Source of the DNA: Rhodospirillales bacterium
GTDB lineage: Bacteria; Pseudomonadota; Alphaproteobacteria; Reyranellales; Reyranellaceae
DNA length: 5,865 nucleotides
Direction of reading: 5' to 3'
Assembly (NCBI GenBank): GCA_013205335.1
Contig: JABMNB010000265.1
Location: 1 to 5,865, forward strand
This document shows, piece by piece, positions 1 through 5,865 of this stretch. The notes below the pieces were generated by a model. It ran no database searches. It was not told the DNA's origin and was given only the letters and a program-made list of their open reading frames with translations. Positions within the stretch are counted from its first letter, which is position 1. Each line of letters opens with the position of its first letter. The position numbers and the translations under genes were made by a program.

Positions 1-27
1 CTTTTCGCTTCAACACGACGTGCGTCT

Positions 28-77
28 GAAAAGAGGTCCTTCGACTGCGTCGCCCTTTGGGCGACTTCGCTCAGGAC
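28..77 (-). terminator. Palindrome with T-rich tail, probable terminator of the minus-strand unit
   Basis: Two nested inverted repeats are visible. The outer arms are GTCCT (36-40) and AGGAC (73-77). The inner arms are GTCGCCC (49-55) and GGGCGAC (59-65), a perfect 7-bp stem around a 3-nt loop, and the two stems are separated by an unpaired internal loop. Read on the minus strand, the structure starts 12 nt past the stop codon of the TPP enzyme and is followed by CTCTTTTC (35 down to 28), which fits an intrinsic terminator with a modest U-tract. The flanking words (CCTGAGCGAAG and CAGTCGAAGGA on the minus strand) resemble short intergenic palindromes that recur many times in some environmental proteobacterial genomes, so this may also be a dispersed repeat. 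The terminator role is inferred. Confidence 0.5.
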
Positions 78-89
78 GACGGAGTTATT

Positions 90-1727
90 CTAAGCCTTTC
101 GTGGCCTGTTGCTCGGCAGCGTCACCAGCGACCACGGGTCGGGGAACTGGCCGACGGGGCAGTCGATCAGGAGCGGCGCGCCCTTGGCGATGCCGCGCGC
201 GATCGCGGCGCCCAGCTCGTCGGGCGAGGCCACACGGACGGCGTCGATGCCGAAGCTCTCGGCCAGCTTCACGAAGTCCGGGTTGCGCAATTCGGTGGCG
301 ATTGTGCGGTTGTTGAACGACTGCTGCTGGATGCGCCGCACGTTGCCGAAGGCGCCGTCGCTGAACACGACGGCCACCACGCCTATTCCGTGCTGGGCGG
401 CCGTCGCCATCTCCATGGCGGTGAACATGAAGCCGCCGTCGCCGCTGATCGACACGACCGCCGTGTCCGGCCTGGCGATCTTGGCGCCCAGCGACGTGGC
501 ATAGCCCCAGCCCAGCGTGCCCTGGTAGCCGGGAGACAGGAAGGTGCGCGGCCTGTAGGTGGGCCAGGCGAAGCGGGCGGCATAGCCGATCTGCGTCAGC
601 TCATCGACCAGGATGCCGTCGTCCGGCAGCGCCTTGCGGATCGCCTCGAGATAGGCGATCTGCGGCGCCAGGGTCTCGTGGATCTTCTTCGTTGCCGCTG
701 CCTTGATTCCGGCGACATGCGCGGCGCGGTCGCTGCTCTTGCGGGCATGTTTTTCCAGCCGGTCCGCCAGCACCCTCAGCGTCGCCGTCGCATCGCCCAC
801 GATGCCGATCTCGGGCTTGCGCTGGCGGTCGAGTTCCTCGCTGTCGGCGTCGATGCGGATGACCTTCAACGTGTCGTCGAGACCCCAGTTCTGCTGCTGC
901 GGCTGCAGGCGTGTGCCGACCGCGAGCACGACGTCGGCCTCGCCCCAGAAGCGGTAGCCGGCCGGCGCGGTGATCGAGAGACGATGCCGCCCGTCGATGA
1001 CGCCCTGGCCCATGCGGCCGGTCATCACCGGCGCGTCGAGCAGCTCGGCGATGCGCTGAACGTACTCGCCGGCACCCTGGGCACCGCCGCCCACGACGAT
1101 CATGGGATGGCCGGCGCCGCCCAGCAGCTTAGCGGCGCGCTCGACGGCGTCCTCGTCGACCGGACAGGGATCGGCCACTGCCGCCGTGCCGATCAGCTCG
1201 ACCGGCGCACGGCGCGCCCAGGTGTCCATTGCGCATTCGAGAGCGACGGGGCGCCGGCGGCCCGAGAGAAGACGCCGGAAGGCCTCGTTCAACAAGCCGG
1301 GCGCCGCGCTGGGTGAGGTGATGCGGTCGGCCCACTTGGTGAGGCCGCGCATGATCGCGAGCTGGTCGGGCAGTTCGTGCAGCAGGCCGAGGTTGCGGCC
1401 GATCATCGACTGCTGGATCTGGCCGGTGAGCGCCAGCACGGGCGCGTTCACCGCATAGGCCGTCGACAGCGCGGCCGTGGTGTTGAGGAAGCCGGGCCCG
1501 GGCACGACGACGTAGGCCGAAGGCTTGCCGGTCGCCATCGCATAGCCCAGCGCCATGTAGGCGCAGGCCTGCTCGTGGCGCGCGTGGATCGGCCGGATGG
1601 CATTGGTCCGGTCGTAGAGCGCGTCGAAGAACGGATCGTTCTGGACGCCGGGCAGGCAGAAGAGCGTGTCGATGCCGTTCACTTCCAGCATCGACAGGAC
1701 GGTTTGGGCGGTATTGAGGGGCTGCAT
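90..1727 (-). CDS. Thiamine-diphosphate-dependent acetolactate-synthase-like enzyme
   Basis: A 545-residue protein with the three-domain layout of the acetolactate synthase/benzoylformate decarboxylase superfamily, at its usual length. The N-terminal Pyr domain covers about residues 1-170 and has LPG at 25-27 and the catalytic-type Glu52 in RHEQ. A central domain follows at about 190-320, then a C-terminal PP domain at about 375-530 with the diphosphate/Mg motif GDGG (429-432). Such cytoplasmic enzymes decarboxylate 2-oxo acids and may transfer the resulting acyl group. The substrate cannot be read from sequence. The region aligned with the catalytic loop of true acetolactate synthases differs (GRNLGLLHELPDQ), so biosynthetic IlvB is unlikely. 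The usual NN of the cofactor motif is Ser456-Asp457. The ATG is the only likely start: an in-frame TAG lies seven codons upstream with no other usual start between. Its purine-rich GAAGGG is only 1 nt from the ATG, so initiation may be weak or coupled to the upstream gene, whose stop is 35 nt away. Confidence 0.9.
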   Translation of the reverse strand: MQPLNTAQTVLSMLEVNGIDTLFCLPGVQNDPFFDALYDRTNAIRPIHARHEQACAYMALGYAMATGKPSAYVVVPGPGFLNTTAALSTAYAVNAPVLALTGQIQQSMIGRNLGLLHELPDQLAIMRGLTKWADRITSPSAAPGLLNEAFRRLLSGRRRPVALECAMDTWARRAPVELIGTAAVADPCPVDEDAVERAAKLLGGAGHPMIVVGGGAQGAGEYVQRIAELLDAPVMTGRMGQGVIDGRHRLSITAPAGYRFWGEADVVLAVGTRLQPQQQNWGLDDTLKVIRIDADSEELDRQRKPEIGIVGDATATLRVLADRLEKHARKSSDRAAHVAGIKAAATKKIHETLAPQIAYLEAIRKALPDDGILVDELTQIGYAARFAWPTYRPRTFLSPGYQGTLGWGYATSLGAKIARPDTAVVSISGDGGFMFTAMEMATAAQHGIGVVAVVFSDGAFGNVRRIQQQSFNNRTIATELRNPDFVKLAESFGIDAVRVASPDELGAAIARGIAKGAPLLIDCPVGQFPDPWSLVTLPSNRPRKA

Positions 1728-1762
1728 GCCCTTCAGTCTACACGCCTATGACGCGGCGCGCG

Positions 1763-2755
1763 CTATTCGACGCGGGCGCCCGAGGCCTTGATGATCGGTG
1801 CGAGACGGGCCTCCTCGGAATCACGGAAGGCCAAGGTGTCGGCCGGCGTGCGCCAGATGGCGATGGCGGCCTGCTCGAAGAACTTGGCCTTGAGGTCCTC
1901 GCTCTCCAGTGCCTTCTTCGACAGTTCCGAGAGCCGGGCCACGATGTCGGGCGGCAGCTTCGCCGGGCCGGTGAGCGTGGTCCACGAGCTGATGTCGAAG
2001 CCCGGCAGAGTCTCGTCGATGGCGGGCACATCGGGCACGACGGGGCTGCGTTTTGCCGACGTGACCCCCAGCGCCCGCACCTTGCCGGGACGCGACTGCG
2101 CCAGCGCGCCGGGGATGTTGTCGAAGATCATGTTGATCTGGCCGGCCAGCAGGTCCTGCATGGCGGGCCCGCCGCCGCGATAGGGGACATGGACTATGTC
2201 GACCTTGGCCATGATCTTGAACAGCTCGCCCGACAGATGCAGCGTCGTGCCCGATCCGGCGGAACCGTAGGAGTACTTGCCGGGGTTCTTGCGCAGCAGC
2301 TCGATCAACTCGGGCACCGTCTTGGCCGGCAGGTCGAGATTGACCACCAGCATGTTGGGCAACTGCCACATTGTCGTGATGAACGTGAAGTCGGTTTTCG
2401 CGTTGAACGGCAGCTTGGCGTAGAGCGTCGGCGAGATGGCATGGGTGGCGATGCCGCCGAGGCCCAGGGTGTAGCCGTCGGGCGCCGACTGGGCGAGCGC
2501 GTCCACGCCGACATTGCCGCCCGAGCCGCCCTTGTTCTCGACGATCCATTGCTGGCCGCTCAGCTCGGTCATCTTGGCGCAGAACATGCGCGACAGCGTG
2601 TCGGTGGCGCCGCCGGCGGGATACGGATTGATGTAGCGCACCGTCTTGTTGGGGTAGGTCCCCTGGGCCGAGACGATCGCCGGAGCGGCGAGGGTGGCCG
2701 CGGCAATGCCGCCCACGACCGTGCGGCGTCCGATGGGACGCATCGAGTTTGTCAT
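1763..2755 (-). CDS. Bug/TctC-family periplasmic solute-binding protein
   Basis: A 330-residue protein, the usual length for tripartite tricarboxylate transporter receptors of the Bug (TctC) family. Family hallmarks appear in order: YPAGGATD (45-52, ligand-binding first loop), IVENKGGSGGNVG, APDGYTLGLG, SAGSGTTLHLSGELF, HVPYRGGGPAMQDLLAGQI and PDVPAIDETLPGF. The N-terminus is a signal peptide with a twin arginine at 10-11, a hydrophobic Ala-rich stretch and a probable cleavage site VSA/Q at 30/31. Export by Tat is possible, but the motif after RR is not the strict consensus. Family members bind mono-, di- or tricarboxylates or other small organic solutes in the periplasm. Which ligand applies here is unknown. 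No TctA/TctB membrane subunits are present, as for many Bug proteins, which are often encoded as orphans. The start is supported by GGAGG 8 nt upstream. It is the first gene of a probable two-gene unit with the TPP enzyme. Confidence 0.93.
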   Translation of the reverse strand: MTNSMRPIGRRTVVGGIAAATLAAPAIVSAQGTYPNKTVRYINPYPAGGATDTLSRMFCAKMTELSGQQWIVENKGGSGGNVGVDALAQSAPDGYTLGLGGIATHAISPTLYAKLPFNAKTDFTFITTMWQLPNMLVVNLDLPAKTVPELIELLRKNPGKYSYGSAGSGTTLHLSGELFKIMAKVDIVHVPYRGGGPAMQDLLAGQINMIFDNIPGALAQSRPGKVRALGVTSAKRSPVVPDVPAIDETLPGFDISSWTTLTGPAKLPPDIVARLSELSKKALESEDLKAKFFEQAAIAIWRTPADTLAFRDSEEARLAPIIKASGARVE

Positions 2756-2763
2756 TATTGTTT

Positions 2764-2769
2764 CCTCCC
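2764..2769 (-). promoter_or_regulatory. Ribosome binding site of the solute-binding protein gene
   Basis: The minus strand reads AGGGAGGAAACAATA immediately before ATG. The GGGAGG core sits 8 nt from the start codon and is a near-perfect anti-SD match. It fixes the first ATG over the in-frame Met5. Confidence 0.8.
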
Positions 2770-2892
2770 TTTACGAGCGCGGGAGGGTGCCAAAAAAGCG
2801 GGCCGCCGTCGATGGCGACCGCCGGGGCTTCGGAATTGTGGCGGCTTTTCGGCGGGCGCGGCCTTGCCACTGCCTTCCAAATATCTGAAAAG

Positions 2893-2921
2893 TTCAGTCA
2901 ATGGGTACTTTCGCCTATCGC
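2893..2921 (+). promoter_or_regulatory. Weak candidate sigma70-type promoter for the TPR gene
   Basis: This lies in the 212-nt divergent region between the binding-protein and TPR genes. TTCAGT (2893-2898) and TATCGC (2916-2921) are separated by 17 nt and lie in its most AT-rich part, leaving a leader of roughly 40 nt before the ATG at 2968. Both hexamers are imperfect, so this is a guess from spacing and composition. No convincing promoter was found for the opposite, minus-strand gene. The rest of the region shows no operator-like dyad or coding signal that I can support. Confidence 0.22.
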
Positions 2922-2954
2922 GTGCGAATGGCTTTGGGAGCCGTCTGCATTGGC

Positions 2955-2960
2955 AAGAGG
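2955..2960 (+). promoter_or_regulatory. Ribosome binding site deciding the TPR protein start
   Basis: AAGAGG lies 7 nt before the ATG at 2968. The open frame extends upstream to 2749, but the earlier in-frame ATGs (2749 and 2812) lack a comparable site, and starting there would bury the signal peptide. This site supports the 897-residue product. Confidence 0.7.
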
Positions 2961-2967
2961 ATTGGTC

Positions 2968-5661
2968 ATGTGGGGTTTTGAGCGTGGGGCTGTCTTGCGC
3001 CTGGTCACCCGCGGCGCTGCCTTTGGGGTGCTGTGTTCCGTTGCCGTGACGCCGGCTTCAGCCCAGCCCGCGCCCGCGCCTCCGTCGCCGGCCCGGCAGT
3101 TTCCCGCGGGGCCCATCCCGTCGGGGCCGGCCCAGATCGAGTCACCGGCCCAGACCGGACCGGCCCAGACCGGATCGGCAAAGCCGGCCGGGCAAGGGCA
3201 GGCGCCGGCCCAGGCCAGGAATCCGGCCAAGCCCCCGACACAGCAGCAGGCGGCGTCGGCCAGGAAGCCGGGCGAGCCGTCCGAAGCGGACGTCTGCTAC
3301 GGCGCCACCGGCGCCGATGCCCCGACGAAGGTCGAGGCCTGCACGGAGGTCATCGACAAGGGACTTCTGGCGGGTGGTCCCCTGGCGCTGGCCTATCTCC
3401 ACCGCGGCATGTCGGTGAGCGGCCCGGACAGCGACAAGCGCTCCAAGGCCGACTTCCGGACGGCGGTCCGGATGTACAACGACGCCATCATGGCGCAGCC
3501 GCTCAATCCGCACCTCTACATGCAGCGCGGCGTCGTCCATCAGACGATCGGCGAGGCCGACCGCGCGATCATCGACTACAGCGATGCGATCCGCCTCGCG
3601 CCGCGCGAGACGTTGCCGCTGATCAACCGCGGCATCGTGCTCTACCTGCGCAAGGACAACAACGAAGGCGCGATCGCCGACTTCAATGCCGCGCTCAAGA
3701 TCAACGCGAAGGAAATCAGCGCCTGGACCAATCGCGGCATCGTCTATCGCAAGAAGGGCGACGTGAACCAGGCGATTTCAGACTTCACGACGGCGATCAA
3801 GATTCTGCCGGACAAGATCGAGCCGGTATCGCTCACCCGGGTGCCCGACACCATCACCAGCCAGCTGGCGAGGTCGCCGCAGCAGGAGGCCAACCGGATC
3901 GCGCTGCAGGCCGCCTTCGTCCATTTCCAGCGCGGCCTCGCCTGGTTCGACAAGAGCGACTACGACAAGGCGATCGCCGACTTCTCGGAGGCGATCCGCC
4001 TCAACCCGCGTGACGCGTCGCCCTATGTGGGCCGCGCCGCGTCGTACATGTACAAGAACGAGTTGAAGCCGGCGATCGCCGACTTCTCCGAAAGCATCAA
4101 GCTGAAGCCCGGTCAGGCCTTCGCCCATATGCAGCGCGGCATCGCGTTTCACCGCATCGGCGATTCCGAGAATGCACTCGAGGACTACACGATCGCCCAC
4201 GAGTTGACGCCCAAGGACCCGGGCCCGCTCGTCAACCGCGGCATCGTCTACTACACCAAGAAGGGCAAGTTCGAGGAGGCGGTCGCCGACTTCGACCACG
4301 CCCTCAAGCTCAACCCGAAGGAAGTCAACGCGCTGATCAACCGGGGCGTCACGTGGCGGCAGAGGAATGATCCCGACCGCGCCATCGTCGACTTCAACGA
4401 GGCGGTCCGGCTCGGCCTGCAGACGTCGGAAATCCTGAAGCTCACGCAGAAGGACAAGGACGGCAAGAAGGACCCCGCGGCGTCGCAGACCGCCGACCAG
4501 GTGGCGAACGCCTACTACCAGCGGGGCATGGCCCTGATCGACAAGCAGGAATACCAGGCTGCGGTCAAAGACTTCGAGTCGGCGCTCGAGATCAATGACA
4601 AGGAGCCGCGCGCCTATCTCGGCCGCGGCGCCGCCTACCTGAAGATGGACAGGACGAAAGACGCCGTCGCCGACCTCGACCTCGCCATCAAGCTCGCGCC
4701 GGGCATGGCCTTCGCCTATTTCGAGCGCGGCGCCGCCTACCACCGCATCGACGACTACGACAACGCCATCGCCGACTATACGTCGTCGATCGGGATCGAT
4801 CCCAAGGAGCCGCTGGCCTACATCAACCGCGGCATGGCGAAGATCTTCAAGGACAGGGTCGACGAAGCGATCGTCGATTTCGACGACGCGCTGAAGATCA
4901 GCCCCGACGACATCAACGCGCTGATCCAACGCGGCTTCGCCTATGGTCTGAAGAAGGACTATCCGCGGGCGCTCGCCGACATCGACGACGCGCTGCGCCT
5001 GTCGCCCGGCAACCCGACGGCGCTGTACTACCGCGCGCAGGTCATGGGCTTCCGCGGCGACACCGGCCGCGCGATCGAGGACTACTCCCAGGCGCTGCGC
5101 ACCGACCTGAGGAATCCGCGCATCTATGCCAGCCGCGCCAATCTCTACAGCAACCTCGGCGAATTCGAGAACGCGATCGAGGATCTGAACAACGCGATCC
5201 GGCTCAGGCCGCGCGACGCCAACCTGTTCCTCAACCGCGGCATCGCCTATTTCAACAGGGGCGAGTACGCCAAGGCCGTCTCGGACTATGACGAGGCGCT
5301 GAAGGTCGACCCGAAGATGGTGCCGGCGCTGAACAACAGATGCCTGACGCGGGCCGTCATGGGCTCGAGCCTCGACGCGGCCCTTGCCGACTGCCAGGAG
5401 GTCCTCAATCTGTCGCCCAACGACCCCTATACGCATGACAATATTGGGCTGATCTACCTGAAGCGGAAGCAGTACGACAAGGCGATCGCCGAATACGACG
5501 CCTCGCTCAAGGTCGATCCCCAGCGCGCGCGCGCGCTCTACGGACGCGGCCTCGCGCGGTCCCGCAAGGGCGAGGGACCGGCGGGCATCGCCGACATGTC
5601 GACCGCCAGCGGCATCCAGTCGAACATCTCCAGCGAATTCGCCCGGTACGGCGTGAACTGA
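2968..5661 (+). CDS. Exported tetratricopeptide-repeat protein (about 19 TPR units)
   Basis: An 897-residue protein. Residues 1-32 form a Sec-type signal peptide (basic start, hydrophobic core, cleavage ASA/Q at 32/33). Cys23 is inside the core without a lipobox, so this is not a lipoprotein. Residues 33-106 are Pro/Ala/Gln-rich and probably disordered. A half-unit with Cys110 and Cys125 leads into 34-residue TPRs with x-R-G in helix A and AIADF(D/S)EAL-like helix B: a degenerate unit at about 138-180, then 181-282, 314-483 and 512-852, with a degenerate last unit at 853-887. Linkers at 283-313 and 484-511 split the array into three blocks. No enzymatic domain is seen. TPR solenoids bind peptides or proteins, so an envelope scaffold or assembly role is inferred, with unknown partner. 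Cys792 and Cys809 form a second pair. The gene stands alone, divergent from the transport/TPP pair and convergent with a tRNA. Confidence 0.9.
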   Translation: MWGFERGAVLRLVTRGAAFGVLCSVAVTPASAQPAPAPPSPARQFPAGPIPSGPAQIESPAQTGPAQTGSAKPAGQGQAPAQARNPAKPPTQQQAASARKPGEPSEADVCYGATGADAPTKVEACTEVIDKGLLAGGPLALAYLHRGMSVSGPDSDKRSKADFRTAVRMYNDAIMAQPLNPHLYMQRGVVHQTIGEADRAIIDYSDAIRLAPRETLPLINRGIVLYLRKDNNEGAIADFNAALKINAKEISAWTNRGIVYRKKGDVNQAISDFTTAIKILPDKIEPVSLTRVPDTITSQLARSPQQEANRIALQAAFVHFQRGLAWFDKSDYDKAIADFSEAIRLNPRDASPYVGRAASYMYKNELKPAIADFSESIKLKPGQAFAHMQRGIAFHRIGDSENALEDYTIAHELTPKDPGPLVNRGIVYYTKKGKFEEAVADFDHALKLNPKEVNALINRGVTWRQRNDPDRAIVDFNEAVRLGLQTSEILKLTQKDKDGKKDPAASQTADQVANAYYQRGMALIDKQEYQAAVKDFESALEINDKEPRAYLGRGAAYLKMDRTKDAVADLDLAIKLAPGMAFAYFERGAAYHRIDDYDNAIADYTSSIGIDPKEPLAYINRGMAKIFKDRVDEAIVDFDDALKISPDDINALIQRGFAYGLKKDYPRALADIDDALRLSPGNPTALYYRAQVMGFRGDTGRAIEDYSQALRTDLRNPRIYASRANLYSNLGEFENAIEDLNNAIRLRPRDANLFLNRGIAYFNRGEYAKAVSDYDEALKVDPKMVPALNNRCLTRAVMGSSLDAALADCQEVLNLSPNDPYTHDNIGLIYLKRKQYDKAIAEYDASLKVDPQRARALYGRGLARSRKGEGPAGIADMSTASGIQSNISSEFARYGVN
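3127..3174 (+). repeat. Short in-frame tandem repeat encoding Pro-Ala-Gln-Thr units
   Basis: CCGGCCCAGACCGGA occurs twice back to back (3145-3159 and 3160-3174). A diverged 18-nt copy, CCGGCCCAGATCGAGTCA, lies just before it (3127-3144). All unit lengths are multiples of three, so the frame is kept. The repeat sits in the disordered segment behind the signal peptide and encodes PAQT-G/S units. Copy-number change by slippage would alter only linker length. Confidence 0.75.
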
Positions 5662-5808
5662 GAGAAGCGCACCCAGCACGACGAACAACCCGCCGGCGCT
5701 GGTCCGGATGGAAATGACCAGGTCTCCGGCACGACCCGCGTGACGCAGGGCGCGGCGGGGAGGCCGATCCTGATGGCCATAAAGACGGTGGAGCGCGCAG
5801 GGCGCGGC

Positions 5809-5825
5809 ACGCCGGAACCCGGCGT
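5809..5825 (-). terminator. GC-rich hairpin downstream of the tRNA, possible terminator
   Basis: ACGCCGG (5809-5815) and CCGGCGT (5819-5825) form a perfect 7-bp stem around a 3-nt loop. It starts 16 nt beyond the CCA end of the minus-strand tRNA and lies in the convergent gap after the TPR gene. No U-tract follows on either strand, so intrinsic termination is uncertain. A second small imperfect hairpin (5735-5750, one bulged A) lies in the same gap. Nothing else in 5662-5841 looks coding or structured. Confidence 0.3.
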
Positions 5826-5841
5826 CCACTCTGGACTGAAG

Positions 5842-5865
5842 TGGCGGAGGGGGTGGGATTCGAAC
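5842..5865 (-). tRNA. Partial tRNA, probably tRNA-Ser (3' end only)
   Basis: The minus strand from 5865 reads G-TTCGAAT-CCCAC-CCCCTCC-G-CCA. This is a T-loop with the invariant TTCGAAT, the 3' half of the T-stem, the 3' acceptor strand, discriminator G73 and an encoded CCA. The 5' part, including D-arm, anticodon and variable arm, lies beyond the right edge. Serine is inferred from discriminator G with an acceptor that would pair as GGAGGGG. Tyrosine tRNAs share that acceptor but carry discriminator A. The anticodon cannot be determined here. Confidence 0.8.

Noticed and set aside
57..1316. 419-codon plus-strand open frame opposite the TPP enzyme
   Set aside because: It is rich in Arg, Ala, Gly, Asp and His and has no recognisable family. 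The minus-strand frame has clear conserved motifs throughout, so this is a shadow.
2782..2796. TGGCAC on the minus strand upstream of the binding-protein gene as a sigma54 -24 element
   Set aside because: The expected -12 TTGCA/T-like element is absent at the required spacing; the sequence there is CGCGC.
2790..2825. Attenuator-like hairpin plus T6 on the minus strand in the leader of the binding-protein gene
   Set aside because: Only a 4-bp stem can form around CCAT before mismatches, and the T-run is offset by a GC-rich spacer. This is too weak to support.
2749..2967. 73-residue N-terminal extension of the TPR protein
   Set aside because: The upstream ATGs lack a ribosome site, the extension would overlap the start of the divergent gene, and the signal peptide and AAGAGG site both place the start at 2968.
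3034..3036. Possible lipoprotein cysteine (Cys23) in the TPR protein signal peptide
   Set aside because: The residues before it are G-V-L, so the small residue needed at -1 of a lipobox is missing. A normal ASA/Q cleavage site follows nine residues later.
1748..3049. 433-codon plus-strand open frame opposite the binding protein
   Set aside because: It has no family features and runs through the intergenic region into the TPR leader in another frame. The opposite strand encodes an unmistakable Bug protein.
5538..5810. Small minus-strand open frame across the convergent gap
   Set aside because: It has no recognisable product and no clear ribosome site, and nearly half of it lies opposite the TPR coding sequence.
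3778..5829. 683-codon open frame on the minus strand opposite the TPR gene
   Set aside because: The translation is low-complexity and rich in Val, Arg, Asp and Gly, with no recognisable domain. It mirrors the TPR period on the other strand. Long stop-free antisense frames are expected opposite high-GC genes, and the plus-strand protein explains the sequence fully.

Overview
The window is a GC-rich bacterial chromosomal segment. It carries three complete protein genes and the 3' end of a tRNA gene that runs off the right edge. The high GC, the Bug-type solute-binding protein, the NRG-type TPR protein and an encoded tRNA CCA end together suggest an alphaproteobacterium of the Rhizobiales/Rhodospirillales kind. 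No taxonomic marker is present, so this is only an inference.

Layout. A palindrome followed by a T-rich tail on the minus strand (28-77) looks like the terminator of a two-gene minus-strand unit. That unit is read from 2755 down to 90. First comes a periplasmic Bug/TctC-type solute-binding protein (1763-2755). After a 35-nt gap comes a thiamine-diphosphate-dependent enzyme of the acetolactate-synthase-like superfamily (90-1727). A 212-nt divergent intergenic region (2756-2967) separates the pair from a plus-strand gene (2968-5661). That gene encodes an exported 897-residue protein with a Pro/Ala/Gln-rich N-terminal segment and about 19 TPR units. A convergent gap of about 180 nt with small GC-rich hairpins follows. 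The window ends inside a minus-strand tRNA, probably tRNA-Ser (5842-5865). No gene-free stretch exceeds 300 bases.

How the genes may work together. The binding protein would capture a small carboxylate-like solute in the periplasm. The downstream enzyme could act on the imported compound or a 2-oxo acid derived from it. This link rests only on gene adjacency, and no tripartite transporter membrane subunits (TctA/TctB) lie in the window. The TPR protein is transcribed in the opposite direction and probably acts as an envelope scaffold unrelated to the metabolic pair.

Most notable. The TPR array appears to have grown by duplication of a five-TPR block together with its linker. Its only mature-region cysteines form two pairs, at equivalent helix positions in the first and second-last units. 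I see no defence system, mobile element, CRISPR array or clearly undescribed multi-gene system. Long open frames opposite the genes are best explained by high-GC codon usage.
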